64,000 bases of DNA from Acetobacteraceae bacterium (GCA_027451405.1 DAIDJM010000002.1:95770-159769); one strand, 5' to 3'. Numbered from the stretch's first letter, positions 47,366-56,913 are shown. Made by a program: numbers and translations. Notes: generated by a model from the sequence alone, not told the origin.

Positions 47366-48538
47366 ATGGAAGAGGTGGTGATCGTTTCGGCCGCGCGCAC
47401 GCCGGTCGGGAGTTTCAACGGGGCATTCGCGAGCCTGCCGGCGCATGCGCTCGGGACGGTGGCGATCCGGGCGGCCATCGAGCGCGCGTCTGTCCGCCCC
47501 GAGGAAATCGATGAGACGATCCTGGGCCAGGTGCTGACCGCGGCGCAGGGACAAAATCCGGCGCGTCAGGCCGCGCGCGCCGCCGGTATCCCGGACGATC
47601 GCACGGCCTTCGGCATCAATCAGGTCTGCGGCAGCGGGCTGCGCGCGGTGGCGCTCGCGGCGCAGCAGATCCGCACGGGCGAGAGCGCCATTCTCGTGGC
47701 GGGCGGACAGGAAAGCATGAGTCTCGCCCCGCACGCGGCGCATCTGCGCGCCGGCCAGAAAATGGGCAACATCGAATTCATCGACACGATGATCAAGGAC
47801 GGGCTGTGGGACGCGTTCCACGGCTATCATATGGGCACGACCGCCGAGAACGTTGCGCAGAAATATCAGATCACCCGCGAGCAGCAGGATGAATTCGCGG
47901 TCGCGAGCCAGAACAAAGCCTCCGCCGCTTCGAAATCCGGCCGTTTCCGCGACGAGATCGCGCCGGTGACGGTAAAGACGCGCAAGGGCGAGACCGTGGT
48001 CGAGACCGACGAATATATTCGCCACGATGCCGACATCGCGGCGATGCAGAAGCTGCGGCCGGCCTTTTCGAAGGACGGCACGGTGACGGCGGCGAATGCG
48101 AGCGGTCTCAATGACGGGGCGGCCGCGCTCGTGGTCATGTCGGGCGCGGAGGCGGCGAAGCGCGGCCTGAAGCCGCTCGCGCGCATCGCGTCGTTCGCCA
48201 CCGCCGGCGTGGAACCCGCGCTGATGGGCACCGGCCCGATCCCCGCGAGCCGCCGCGCGCTCGAGCGCGCGGGATGGAAGGTGGGCGATCTCGATCTGAT
48301 CGAGAGCAACGAGGCGTTCGCGGCGCAATCCTGCGCGGTGGCCAAGGATCTCGGCTTCGATATGAGCCGCGTGAACGTCAATGGCGGCGCGATCGCGCTC
48401 GGTCATCCGATCGGCGCTTCGGGGGCGCGGATTTTGGTGACGTTGCTGCACGAGATGCGGAAGCGGGACGCGAAGAAGGGCCTGGCGACCCTGTGCATCG
48501 GCGGCGGGATGGGTGTTGCGATGTGTGTGGAGAGATAG
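47366..48538 (+). CDS. Acetyl-CoA C-acetyltransferase (thiolase)
   Basis: A 390-residue thiolase. Active-site Cys88 is in [12 protein letters not shown], His in [16 protein letters not shown], and the second Cys in [10 protein letters not shown]. It condenses two acetyl-CoA or cleaves acetoacetyl-CoA; no phaB or atoB partner is adjacent, so its pathway is open (polyhydroxybutyrate or isoprenoid). It follows the amidase by 18 bp. Confidence 0.95.
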   Translation: MEEVVIVSAARTPVGSFNGAFASLPAHALGTVAIRAAIERASVRPEEIDETILGQVLTAAQGQNPARQAARAAGIPDDRTAFGINQVCGSGLRAVALAAQQIRTGESAILVAGGQESMSLAPHAAHLRAGQKMGNIEFIDTMIKDGLWDAFHGYHMGTTAENVAQKYQITREQQDEFAVASQNKASAASKSGRFRDEIAPVTVKTRKGETVVETDEYIRHDADIAAMQKLRPAFSKDGTVTAANASGLNDGAAALVVMSGAEAAKRGLKPLARIASFATAGVEPALMGTGPIPASRRALERAGWKVGDLDLIESNEAFAAQSCAVAKDLGFDMSRVNVNGGAIALGHPIGASGARILVTLLHEMRKRDAKKGLATLCIGGGMGVAMCVER

Positions 48539-48540
48539 TT

Positions 48541-48562
48541 GTTCTTTTTTGAAAAAAAGAAC
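48541..48562 (+). terminator. AT-rich hairpin after the thiolase gene
   Basis: GTTCTTTTTT-G-AAAAAAAGAAC, a perfect stem starting two bases after the thiolase stop, all A/T except its ends. It would terminate or stabilise the thiolase transcript. Confidence 0.6.
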
Positions 48563-48618
48563 CCGTTGAGAACCGGGCGGCTGCCACTGCCCGGCTCCCA
48601 GCAGATGAAGTCTTTTTG

Positions 48619-48642
48619 CTTCTTTTTCTTCAGAAAAAGAAG
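48619..48642 (+). repeat. T-rich hairpin repeat, copy 2
   Basis: CTTCTTTTTCT-TC-AGAAAAAGAAG preceded by AAGTCTTTTTG, identical in arms and flank to the copy at 20223. Its right arm continues into AAGGA, the likely ribosome-binding site of the COG0523 gene nine bases before the ATG. Confidence 0.8.
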
Positions 48643-48651
48643 GATCTTCCC

Positions 48652-49608
48652 ATGATCCCCGTCACCGTCCTGACCGGCTTCCTTGGCGCCGGCAAAACCA
48701 CGCTGCTGAACCGCATTCTCACCGAGCAGCACGGCAAGCGCTACGCCGTGGTGATCAACGAATTCGGCGAACTCGGCGTGGACAACGACCTCGTGGTGGA
48801 TGCCGACGAGGAAGTGTTCGAGATGAACAACGGCTGTATCTGCTGCACCGTGCGTGGCGACCTGATCCGCATTCTGGGCGGGCTCACGCGGCGCGCCGGG
48901 CAGCTCGACGGGATCATCGTCGAGACCACGGGGCTCGCCAATCCGGCGCCGGTGGCGCAGACTTTTTTCGTCGATGAGAGTGTGCGCGCCCGCACCCGGC
49001 TCGATGCCATCGTCACTCTGGTCGATGCCAAGAACATCGCGGCGCGTCTCGCCGACAGCGCGGAAGCTGCCGCACAAATCGCGTTTGCCGACGTCATCGT
49101 GCTGAACAAGCTCGACCTCGTATCGCCGGAGCAAGCCGATGCGGCGGAAGCCGCGGTCCGGCGTATCAATCCGCTGGCGCGGGTGCTGCGGGCGACCCGC
49201 AGCGACGTTGCCCTCGACGAGGTGCTCGACCGCAACGCCTTTGAGCTCTCCCGCATACTCGCCTTTGATCCGGATTTCCTCGAACAGGACAGCCACGGGC
49301 ACAGCGAGGGCGTCTACAGCGTGAGTTTCGAGGTGGCGCGGCCGATCGACATGCACAAATTCCAGCAATGGATGAGCACGCTGTTGCAGGAGAAGGGCCA
49401 GGATCTGCTGCGCACCAAAGGTATTCTCGCGATCGAGGGCGAGACGCGGCGCTTTGCTTTCCAGGCCGTGCATATGATGGCGGATGGCGATTTCGTGGGC
49501 GAGTGGCCGGCGGATGCGGCCCGGAAATCACGGCTCGTCTTCATCGGGCGCGATCTGAACCGGCCGCAATTGCGGCGGGGTTTCGAAGCCTGCCAGGTGG
49601 CGGCCTGA
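48652..49608 (+). CDS. COG0523 family GTPase (CobW/ZNG1-type metal chaperone)
   Basis: A 318-residue G3E GTPase. Walker A is [12 protein letters not shown] (residues 8-19), the metal-binding CxCC is Cys62-Ile-Cys64-Cys65, and VLNKLDLV is the base-recognition motif. The C-terminal CobW_C domain follows. A histidine cluster (HGH) lies around residue 215. Family members deliver zinc or cobalt. It is followed by a WD40 gene 7 bp later, a pairing seen in zinc-responsive clusters. Confidence 0.92.
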   Translation: MIPVTVLTGFLGAGKTTLLNRILTEQHGKRYAVVINEFGELGVDNDLVVDADEEVFEMNNGCICCTVRGDLIRILGGLTRRAGQLDGIIVETTGLANPAPVAQTFFVDESVRARTRLDAIVTLVDAKNIAARLADSAEAAAQIAFADVIVLNKLDLVSPEQADAAEAAVRRINPLARVLRATRSDVALDEVLDRNAFELSRILAFDPDFLEQDSHGHSEGVYSVSFEVARPIDMHKFQQWMSTLLQEKGQDLLRTKGILAIEGETRRFAFQAVHMMADGDFVGEWPADAARKSRLVFIGRDLNRPQLRRGFEACQVAA

Positions 49609-49615
49609 CATCGGC

Positions 49616-50629
49616 ATGAGCGAGGTTCTCGGGGATCGTTGCATACAGCAAAGCTTCGGCGCCTTTGTTGTGGCGATCGCGTTCGATCGCGCGGGCCACG
49701 CCGCTTTCGCGCTCGCCGACGGCACGGTGCGGATGGCGCCGGATTGGCGGGTGGCGCAGGCCCATCGCGGCGCCGCACTTTGTCTCGTGGCCGATCCGGC
49801 CGGGACGGGTTTTCTCTCGGGCGGCGATGACGGGAGGTTCGTCCGCACCGATCCGGCCGGGAGCTGCACGGAACGTCTGGCCGGCCGCAAATGGGTCGAG
49901 CAGGCCGCGAGCGTTGCCGACGGCAAGACGATCCACGCGGCGTGCGCCGCCGGGCGGGTTGCGACGGTGTTTGGTGCCGACGGCAAGATCGTTCGCGAGC
50001 TGGACCATCCCTCGACGGTCACCGGCATCGCTTTCGATGCGCGTGGAAAACGGATTGCCGCCTCGCACGTCAATGGCGCGTCGCTCTGGTTCACCGGCAG
50101 CCAGGCGGCCGCGCGCCGGCTCGAATGGAAGGGCAGTCACACGGCGATCGCGATGCATCCCGATGCGCAGGCGGTGGTGACGGCGATGCAGGAGAACGCC
50201 TTGCATGGCTGGCGTCTCGCCGACGGGCAGCATATGCGGATGAGCGGCTATCCCGCGAAAACCGAGAGCCTCGGATTTACCAAAAGCGGCCGCTGGCTGG
50301 TCAGTTCCGGTGCCGATGCGATCGTGCTGTGGCCGTTTTTCGGCGGTGGGCCGATGGGCAAGCCGCCCACCGAGCATGCGCAGATCGAAGGCGTGCTGGT
50401 GACGCGCGTGGCGGCCCACCCGCAGCAGGAACTGGTGGCGGCGGGTTATGCGAACGGCGCCGTGCTGCTCGTCGAGATCGCCAGCGGGCGGGTGTTGCCT
50501 TTGCGCCGGGAAGGGGCGCCGGTTTCCGCGCTCGGCTGGAGCGGGGATGGCGCGAAGCTCGGCGCCGGCGGCGAGGATGGCTGGGCTGCGCTCTACGATT
50601 TGGGGAAGCGACCAGCGTTGTCCGCCTGA
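49616..50629 (+). CDS. WD40 repeat protein paired with COG0523
   Basis: A 337-residue protein with about seven degenerate WD40 repeats (for example TVTGIAFDARGKRIAASHVNGASLW and RVAAHPQQELVAAGYANGAVLLVE), probably a seven-bladed propeller. No signal peptide. It is seven bases from the COG0523 stop, so the two are likely cotranscribed; it may act as a scaffold in metal handling. Specific function unknown. Confidence 0.88.
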   Translation: MSEVLGDRCIQQSFGAFVVAIAFDRAGHAAFALADGTVRMAPDWRVAQAHRGAALCLVADPAGTGFLSGGDDGRFVRTDPAGSCTERLAGRKWVEQAASVADGKTIHAACAAGRVATVFGADGKIVRELDHPSTVTGIAFDARGKRIAASHVNGASLWFTGSQAAARRLEWKGSHTAIAMHPDAQAVVTAMQENALHGWRLADGQHMRMSGYPAKTESLGFTKSGRWLVSSGADAIVLWPFFGGGPMGKPPTEHAQIEGVLVTRVAAHPQQELVAAGYANGAVLLVEIASGRVLPLRREGAPVSALGWSGDGAKLGAGGEDGWAALYDLGKRPALSA

Positions 50630-50646
50630 CCGTTTTGCGACGGATT

Positions 50647-50704
50647 GGGGTCGGGGGCCCTTCGGCCCCAGCGGGCGCAGGGCGGAGCCCAGCCCGCCGG
50701 AGGC
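50647..50704 (+). repeat. Double-hairpin repeat copy R14 (short second stem)
   Basis: Hairpin 1 is intact (GGGGGCCCTTCGGCCCC); hairpin 2 is reduced to GGGC-GGA-GCCC; the CCCGCCGGAGGC end is kept. It lies between the convergent WD40 and Ppx/GppA stops. Confidence 0.8.
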
Positions 50705-50728
50705 GGCCCACACAGGGCCCGGACCCGA

Positions 50729-52213
50729 TCAGTTGACGGTTCGCGCGTCCAGTCCGAGGGCTTGTGCGAGGCGCTCGAGGCGGCGCGTGACCGCTTCGCC
50801 CGCGAACACGCCGGTGCCTGGCGACAGGCGCAGCGTCAGCCGGTTGCCGTCCCGGGACAACGCGGTGCCGCCGAGCAGTTCGGCGGTGCCGCCCGAGAGC
50901 GTGTAGGCCAGCCGGAGCGCGGTGCCGAGGATTTCCGCGCGCCGCAGGCTGCTGATGGTCAGCAGCATGCGCGCGAGGTTCAGGAACGGCATATCCGGTT
51001 CGGCATCGTATCTGAGTGCGAGCGTGAGGGCGAGGAATGCCCGCGCATGGTGATCGAGGGCGATGCCGGGCTGGCGGAGGACGCGCAGGAACGATTGTTC
51101 CGCTCGATATTCGGGATGATCGCGGCTGCCGATGTCGCTGATCCAGCAGGCGGCTTCCCGCAGGCGCTGCGCTTCCTGCAGATCGTCGGCGAACAGCGGC
51201 GCGGTCCAATCGATCAGCGCCGGCGGGAGGGCGGGACTTCGGCCGTAGGTCACCGCCATTTCCCGCGCCTCGGCGAGCAGCGGATCGCCCTCATGGGCCA
51301 CGGCGACCTTGTGGGCGTACCAGCCTTCGCGCAGGCCGCTCGCGGAGAATACGACCCGGCGGGCGCCGCTCGCCCGCAACAGGCGCCGCAGCACGACGGC
51401 GGCGAACGGCATATCGTCGAGGCGGCGGCGCGAGATGCCGGGAATACGCTCGAGCGTCCGCCGGTTGGCGTTGCCGATCACGCCGGCGAGATCGCGGGCT
51501 TCCTCGCGGTCGAGCGTGTAATGGTGCACGATCGTCAGCGGATAGCCGGTCTGCTCCATGTGGATGCGCGCGAGCGCGCGCCAGGCGCCGCCGACCAGAT
51601 AGAGATCGCGGCCGGCACCCTCGGCAATCCAGGGCACGGATTGCAGCGCTTCCTCGGCGATCGCCCGCGCGCGCACCGGATCGCCTTGCGCGCGATCGGC
51701 GAGACGCAGCACGCCGAGCTTCAAGGTGCGGGCGGCACCGATGGCGCCGTTCGCGAGGCGCACGACTTCCATCGAGCCGCCGCCAATATCGGCCAGGATG
51801 CCGTCCGCCTCGGGAATGCCGAGTAACAGACCGGTCGCGGAATAACGGGCTTCATCCTCGCCGGGCAGGATGCGGATCGCCATGTCCGGATAGTTCGTCC
51901 GCAGCGTGGCGACGAAATCCGGACCGTTGCTGGCATCGCGCACGGCCGCGGTCGCCAGCACCTCGAACGGGTCGGCGCCCATGGCGCGGGCGAGCGCGTG
52001 ATAGCGGCCGAGCACGGTGACCGCCTGTTCGACCCCTTCCTCGTTCAGCTTGCCGGTCTGGTGGAGCGAGCGGCCAAGGCGCAGCACCGCTTTCTCGTTG
52101 AAAATGACGGCAGGGTTGCGGCCTCTTCCCTCGAAGATCACGAGCCGGACGGAGTTCGACCCGAGATCGACGACCCCCGAACGCGCGATGGCGCGCGGGG
52201 GCACCGGCAGCAT
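50729..52213 (-). CDS. Ppx/GppA family exopolyphosphatase
   Basis: A 494-residue phosphatase of the ASKHA fold. GVVDLGSNSVRLVIFEG (phosphate-1), ATAAVRDASNG, and ILADIGGGSMEVVRL (phosphate-2) are conserved. It hydrolyses polyphosphate and/or pppGpp; which one cannot be told. ATG 52213 chosen; a GTG at 52234 would overlap the upstream hydrolase by eight bases. Confidence 0.9.
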   Translation of the reverse strand: MLPVPPRAIARSGVVDLGSNSVRLVIFEGRGRNPAVIFNEKAVLRLGRSLHQTGKLNEEGVEQAVTVLGRYHALARAMGADPFEVLATAAVRDASNGPDFVATLRTNYPDMAIRILPGEDEARYSATGLLLGIPEADGILADIGGGSMEVVRLANGAIGAARTLKLGVLRLADRAQGDPVRARAIAEEALQSVPWIAEGAGRDLYLVGGAWRALARIHMEQTGYPLTIVHHYTLDREEARDLAGVIGNANRRTLERIPGISRRRLDDMPFAAVVLRRLLRASGARRVVFSASGLREGWYAHKVAVAHEGDPLLAEAREMAVTYGRSPALPPALIDWTAPLFADDLQEAQRLREAACWISDIGSRDHPEYRAEQSFLRVLRQPGIALDHHARAFLALTLALRYDAEPDMPFLNLARMLLTISSLRRAEILGTALRLAYTLSGGTAELLGGTALSRDGNRLTLRLSPGTGVFAGEAVTRRLERLAQALGLDARTVN

Positions 52214-52226
52214 CGCGGCCACCCCG

Positions 52227-52970
52227 TCATCCACTGGTTTTCTCGCGCTGCTGCGTGATGGGCTGCCGGAGCGCGGTGGCGATGACGTTCCCGAGCGCGT
52301 GGGCGAGGCAGACATAGCCGCGTGTGTTCATGTGGAGCCCGTCCGGCGCGACGAAATCGTCGTTCGGCGCGCCCTCCTGCGCCCAGCGGTCCATCAGCGC
52401 GCCGCGGGAAAAGAGATTGACCCCGGTCTTGCCCGCCAGCTCGCGCAAGGCCTGTTCGATTTCGACATGGTCGGGCCGCGCGAGAATGCGGGGCGAGCGT
52501 TGATTGTCCATCAGAATGACATCGGCGCCGGCGGCGCGGATTTTGCGGATGCCTTCACCCACGAGAGTCTTGAACAGGTCGGGGGATTCGTGCCGCAGCG
52601 CGCCGTTCGCGCCCACCTGCCAGATCACGAGCTGCGGGTGGATCGCGAGCACGTCCTGATCCAGCCGCGCCAGTTCCTCAGGCGCGTCCTGCCCGCCGAT
52701 ACCCCGGTTGATCACGGCGACATCCGATTTCGGCAATGCCGCGTTCAGCCAGCGCTGCAGCACCGCCGGATAGGAGTGGGCGATGTCCTGCGCCATCCAG
52801 CCGCGGGTGGAGGAGGAGCCGAGCGCGACGATGACGATCGGCTGATTGGTCGCGACCGCGGCCCGCGTATGCGGCAGCAGCGGTATCGGCAGGTCGCCCG
52901 GCGGCGGACATTCGGGCGCGGCGCCGCCGGCGAGGGCTGCCAAGAGCAGAGCGAGGCGCGCCCGAAACAT
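52227..52970 (-). CDS. Secreted SGNH/GDSL-type hydrolase
   Basis: A 247-residue protein with a signal peptide (LALLLAALAGGAA). Block I Ser is in VALGSSSTRG, block II Gly in GIGGQD, block III Asn in VGANGA and block V Asp-x2-His in DGLHMN. It would act as an esterase or lipase in the periplasm. It is between the acyl-CoA synthetase and ppx on the same strand with small gaps. Confidence 0.88.
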   Translation of the reverse strand: MFRARLALLLAALAGGAAPECPPPGDLPIPLLPHTRAAVATNQPIVIVALGSSSTRGWMAQDIAHSYPAVLQRWLNAALPKSDVAVINRGIGGQDAPEELARLDQDVLAIHPQLVIWQVGANGALRHESPDLFKTLVGEGIRKIRAAGADVILMDNQRSPRILARPDHVEIEQALRELAGKTGVNLFSRGALMDRWAQEGAPNDDFVAPDGLHMNTRGYVCLAHALGNVIATALRQPITQQREKTSG

Positions 52971-52973
52971 CGG

Positions 52974-54557
52974 TCAGCCGCCGTACTGCGCGCGCAGACG
53001 CTTCTTGTCGAGCTTACCGACGCTGGTGCGCGGAATGCTGCTGACGAACGCAAATCGTTCCGGAACGGCATATTTCGAAATCGCGCCGCGCTCGACATGC
53101 CGCAAGACATGCGCCCTGAGCACGGCGGGATCCGCCTCGCCCGCGTCGCGGGGGACGACGATCGCCATCGGCCGTTCGCCCCATTTCGCATCCTTGACGG
53201 CGATCACGGCAACTTCGGCGACGGTCTCGTGTTCGGTGAGGATATCCTCGAGATCGAGGCTCGAGACCCATTCGCCACCGGTCTTGACCACATCCTTGAT
53301 GCGGTCGGTGATCTGAAGGAAGCCCTCGCCGTCGATGGTGCCGATATCGCCGGTATGCAGCCAGCCGCCGCGCCAGAGCGCGGCACTGCCTTCCGGGTCT
53401 CCGGTATAGCCGCGCGTGAGCCAGGGCGCGCGCACCACCACCTCGCCCGCGCTCGCGCCATCGGCCGGCAATTCCCGCCCTTCCGCATCGACGATCCGCA
53501 GATCCACGAGCGGCACCGGCCTTCCGGCGCGGCAGCGGTACGTGAGTTCGGTCTCCCCGCCATCCTCGAGAGCAGGTTTCAGCGTCGCAATGGTCAGCAT
53601 CGGACCGGTCTCGGACATGCCGTAACCCGCGCAGATATCGACGCCGCGCTCGCGTGCCGCGCGCGCCAGAGCGCGGGGCAGCGCCGAGCCCCCGACGATG
53701 ACGCGCCATCCCTGAAGGTCCACGCCGTGTGCGGCATCGAGGAACATCTGCAGGATGGTCGGCACGCAGTGGGAGAAGGTGACGTTTTCTTCGCGGAAGA
53801 GCCGCACCAGAAGCGCCGGATCGTAGCGACCCGGATAGACCTGCTTGAGGCCGCGCAGCACGGCGCCATAGGGGTTGCCCCAGGCATGCACGTGGAACAT
53901 CGGCGTGATCGGCATGTAGACGTCGCGCGGGCCGAGCGGGAGCACGCCGAGCGTGGTGAGCGTGTGCAGCACGATCTGCCGGTGCGTGTAGAATACCCCT
54001 TTCGGCAGCCCGGTCGTGCCCGTGGTGTAGAACGTGGTGGCGACCGTTTGTTCGTCGAAATCCGGAAAGGAGAAGCCCGGGTCGCCGCTTTCGAGGAGCG
54101 ACTCGTATTCGCCGCTCCAGGGAAAGCCGGACGGGACCGCGCGCGCGTCGTCGAGGCAAATGAAGCGCTGTACGCTGGCAAGATGTGGACGCAGGGCCTC
54201 GAGCAACGGCAGGAACTCGCTGTTGCAGAGGATCGTGCCGGCCCCGGCATGGTTCAGCGTGTAGAGGATCTGCTCGGGCGACAGCCGGATGTTCACCGTC
54301 TGCAACACGCAGCCGAGCATCGGGACGGCGAAAAAACATTCGAGGTAGCGGTGACTGTCCCAGTCCATCACGGCGACGGTCTCGCCGGGCGCGACGCCCT
54401 GGCGCGCGAGCGCGCTGCCGAGGCGGGCCACGCGCTCACCGAATTCGCGGTAGGTCAGGCGGACGCGGTCGCGATAGACGATCTCCTGCGCCGGCCATTG
54501 GCGCAGCGGCGTGACCAGCAGTTGCTTGATCAGCAGGGGATAGTCGTGGGCGCTCAT
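52974..54557 (-). CDS. Long-chain fatty-acid-CoA ligase (AMP-binding)
   Basis: A 527-residue adenylate-forming enzyme. The P-loop is TFYTTGTTGLPKGV, ICAGYGMSETGP is the A5 region, HTGDIG and RIKDVVKTGGEW are A7/A8, and the catalytic Lys is near the C-terminus in TSVGKLDKKRL. It activates fatty acids or similar acids. It follows nusG on the same strand with a 38-bp gap. Confidence 0.9.
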   Translation of the reverse strand: MSAHDYPLLIKQLLVTPLRQWPAQEIVYRDRVRLTYREFGERVARLGSALARQGVAPGETVAVMDWDSHRYLECFFAVPMLGCVLQTVNIRLSPEQILYTLNHAGAGTILCNSEFLPLLEALRPHLASVQRFICLDDARAVPSGFPWSGEYESLLESGDPGFSFPDFDEQTVATTFYTTGTTGLPKGVFYTHRQIVLHTLTTLGVLPLGPRDVYMPITPMFHVHAWGNPYGAVLRGLKQVYPGRYDPALLVRLFREENVTFSHCVPTILQMFLDAAHGVDLQGWRVIVGGSALPRALARAARERGVDICAGYGMSETGPMLTIATLKPALEDGGETELTYRCRAGRPVPLVDLRIVDAEGRELPADGASAGEVVVRAPWLTRGYTGDPEGSAALWRGGWLHTGDIGTIDGEGFLQITDRIKDVVKTGGEWVSSLDLEDILTEHETVAEVAVIAVKDAKWGERPMAIVVPRDAGEADPAVLRAHVLRHVERGAISKYAVPERFAFVSSIPRTSVGKLDKKRLRAQYGG

Positions 54558-54595
54558 GCGACCGGTGATGCCTCGCTACGCCGCCCCCGAACGGC

Positions 54596-55126
54596 TCAGA
54601 GTTTTTCGACCTGCGTGTATTCGAGCTCGACCGGCGTGGATCGGCCGAAGATCGAAACCGAGACTTTCACGCGGCCCTTCTCCTCGTCGATTTCCTCGAT
54701 CGTGCCGTTGAAGCTGGTGAACGGCCCGTCGGCCACGCGCACCTGCTCGCCGACCTCGAAGAGGATGCTCGGCCGGGGATGCTCGACACCCTCCTGGCTC
54801 TGCCTGAGGATGCGCTCGGCTTCGGCATCCGAGATCGGCGTGGGTCTCGTCTTGGTGCCGAGGAAGCCGGTGACCTTCGGCGTGTTCTTGACGAGGTGCC
54901 AGGCGTCGTCGGTGAGCTCCATATTCACCAGCACATAGCCGGGAAAGAATTTGCGCTCGGCGTTCACCTTCTGGCCGCGGCGCACTTCGACGACTTCCTC
55001 GGCCGGCACGAGAACGTCGCCGAAATGATCGGCCAGGCCCTTCTGGGCAGCCTGCTCCTTGATGGCGGCCGCGATCTTCTTCTCGAAGCCGGAATAGACA
55101 TGCACGACATACCAGCGCATCGCCAT
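54596..55126 (-). CDS. nusG: Transcription termination/antitermination protein NusG
   Basis: A 176-residue NusG: N-terminal MRWYVVHVYSGFEKKIA, the NGN-domain FFPGYVLVNMELTDDAW, and a C-terminal KOW domain (VGEQVRVADGPFTSFNGTIEEIDEEKGRVKV). It links RNA polymerase to the ribosome or Rho. ATG 55126 with a GGAGGACG just upstream. Unusually the next gene is acyl-CoA synthetase, not rplK. Confidence 0.97.
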   Translation of the reverse strand: MAMRWYVVHVYSGFEKKIAAAIKEQAAQKGLADHFGDVLVPAEEVVEVRRGQKVNAERKFFPGYVLVNMELTDDAWHLVKNTPKVTGFLGTKTRPTPISDAEAERILRQSQEGVEHPRPSILFEVGEQVRVADGPFTSFNGTIEEIDEEKGRVKVSVSIFGRSTPVELEYTQVEKL

Positions 55127-55139
55127 GCGTCCGTCCTCC

Positions 55140-55361
55140 TCAGCCGCTGCCCGCGAAGGCGGCGCGGACGAAGAAGCCGATGATCTGGTCGCAGGCAAGA
55201 AAGAAGAGTGCCGTCAGGGTGGACATCACCAGCACGAGGCCCGTGGTGACGAGCGTCTCGCGCCGCCCTGGCCAGGTGACGCGGGCCCCCTCGGCGCGAA
55301 CCTCGCGCACGAAGCGGATCGGATTGACGAAACCGGAAGCCACGCGCGGCACCTCGAACAA
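55140..55361 (-). CDS. secE: Preprotein translocase subunit SecE
   Basis: A 73-residue single-helix SecE: FVNPIRFVREVRAEGARVTWPGRRET is the conserved amphipathic helix, then one membrane helix TLVTTGLVLVMSTLTALFFLA. TTG start at 55361 assumed; GTG at 55352 is possible. It lies between tRNA-Trp and nusG as usual. Confidence 0.92.
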   Translation of the reverse strand: MFEVPRVASGFVNPIRFVREVRAEGARVTWPGRRETLVTTGLVLVMSTLTALFFLACDQIIGFFVRAAFAGSG

Positions 55362-55382
55362 GCAAGCGTTGGGGAAGCCGGC

Positions 55383-55459
55383 TGGCAGGGGTGGAGGGTC
55401 TCGAACCCCCAGCCTCCGGTTTTGGAGACCGGCGCTCTAGCCAATTGAGCTACACCCCT
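55383..55459 (-). tRNA. tRNA-Trp (CCA)
   Basis: On the minus strand: acceptor AGGGGTG/CACCCCT, D-arm TAGCTCAATTGGCTAGAGC, anticodon stem CCGGT/ACCGG with loop CTCCAAA (anticodon CCA), T-loop TTCGAGA, discriminator G and encoded CCA. The tRNA-Trp-secE-nusG order is conserved in this group. Confidence 0.96.
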
Positions 55460-55585
55460 GCGGCCGGCGCCCGGAGGCGCGGTTGAAGAACGGCGCGAGG
55501 GTTGGTGTCAAGGCAGGCCCGTGGCGGGCGAGGCCGATCCGTTTCCCTCCGGCCGTCTCAAGGACCGCGTTTCGGCGGGGGCTCC

Positions 55586-56275
55586 CTACTTCAAGGCCCG
55601 GTCCGGCGCGTCCGCCTCGATCGGCAGACTGAGATCGAGACCCCGGTGGACGGCCGGGGCGGGGCTGAATTCCGCGACCTCGACCACGCGCGCCCGGTGG
55701 CGGCCGGTCCGGCGCAGATCCGCCGGCGCCGGGTCGAGCTGCGGCATCGGCGCCCGGCTGTCGTTCGCGATGAGCATGCCGTCGTCCGGGCGGGGGTAGA
55801 TGAAGCCATGGGTGGGATAGATGCTGCCGAATCCGGCGCCGTGGCCGAGCTGCACCCGCACCGCGGTCCAGTCGTTGTTCTCGGAAACGTCCTTCACCTC
55901 GATGTCCCGGCTGATCCCGGCACTCGCCCAGTGGGACTGATCGATCAGGATCGTGCGGCTATCGAGCATGCCTGAGACCACCGCGACATGGCCCAGCGGC
56001 ATCCGGGCGTTGGCGGTGAAGCTCAGGACGCTTCCCATTTCCGGCCGATGCCCGCGCGCGTAGACCCCCGCCGCGCGTCCCCACCAGTCGCGCGCATTGC
56101 CGGAGAGCTGCAGGCCGGTGTCCCACTTCGCGAAAGCAACGCACTGAATGACGCGTGCATAGCGATGGGCGCGATGCCCATGATGGGCAGAGGCGCGCGC
56201 CGGCGTGAAGCAGAATGGCAAGCAAAGCGAAATAAAGGAAGCGTAAACCAGAGCCTTTCGACTGGCTTCGTGCAT
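55586..56275 (-). CDS. CHAP-domain amidase/peptidoglycan hydrolase, secreted
   Basis: A 229-residue protein with a signal peptide (ALVYASFISLCLPFCFTPARA). The catalytic Cys is in VIQCVAFAKW and the His in LGHVAVVSGM of the CHAP (NlpC/P60-like) fold. It probably cleaves peptidoglycan amide bonds. A 287-bp region upstream holds no gene. ATG 56275 chosen. Confidence 0.88.
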   Translation of the reverse strand: MHEASRKALVYASFISLCLPFCFTPARASAHHGHRAHRYARVIQCVAFAKWDTGLQLSGNARDWWGRAAGVYARGHRPEMGSVLSFTANARMPLGHVAVVSGMLDSRTILIDQSHWASAGISRDIEVKDVSENNDWTAVRVQLGHGAGFGSIYPTHGFIYPRPDDGMLIANDSRAPMPQLDPAPADLRRTGRHRARVVEVAEFSPAPAVHRGLDLSLPIEADAPDRALK

Positions 56276-56562
56276 TCGCGCCCCATCTCCGTATTCGGAT
56301 CGACATGCGCGGTAACAAAGGGTGTGCGCGTGTTGCAACCGATTGCTGGCGATTAATCCCGTGTAAGCTGCATTTCGTGTGGAAACGGGTGTGGATAGGC
56401 TCGGTTTTTAGGAAAAGATTCTGAAAGCCGCCGTTCGGAGCGGTCACGAAACCGTGTGGCAAGGTTGCGTGATGTGCTCGCAACTCTGTGTTCGCGAGGC
56501 AACAAAGCAGAGGGCAAATAAAACCGGGGTGGTGCTAAGAAAAAAATCGGTCTCGAGCCGTT

Positions 56563-56913
56563 TCACTTGCACGCCGTCACCATGATCTCCACCAGCCAGC
56601 GCGGGTCGGCCAGCTCGGCCTGAACCACGGCCCGGGCCGGGGCTGCGCCCTCCGGCAGCCACGCGGACCAGATTTCGTTCATGGCGGGCCGGTCCTCGAT
56701 CCGCTTGAGCCAGATCTGCGCCTGCAGGAGACGGGTGTTGTCGGTGCCGTGCTGTTCGAGCAGCTCGTCGAGCTGCGCGAGCACGTCGCTCACCTGGCCA
56801 CGCAGATCGAGCGTCGCATCGCGTGCGACACAGCCCTGCGTGAACACGAAACCGTGATACTCGACGGCCCGGGCAAGCGTCTCGGTGGCGCCGGTGCGCA
56901 GAATGCGGCTCAT
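56563..56913 (-). CDS. RidA/YjgF family enamine deaminase
   Basis: A 116-residue protein: the VFTQGCVARDATLDLRGQVSDVLAQLDELLEQHGTDNTRLLQAQIWL core, and RAVVQAELADPRWLVEIMVTA at the end, with the conserved Arg and Glu. It hydrolyses reactive enamine/imine intermediates of amino acid metabolism. It lies on its own between unrelated genes. Confidence 0.92.
   Translation of the reverse strand: MSRILRTGATETLARAVEYHGFVFTQGCVARDATLDLRGQVSDVLAQLDELLEQHGTDNTRLLQAQIWLKRIEDRPAMNEIWSAWLPEGAAPARAVVQAELADPRWLVEIMVTACK

Noticed and set aside
56276..56562. 287-bp gap upstream of the CHAP gene as a possible ncRNA or hidden gene
   Set aside because: No good open frame, hairpin-T-tract or repeat was found; it probably holds only promoter sequence.
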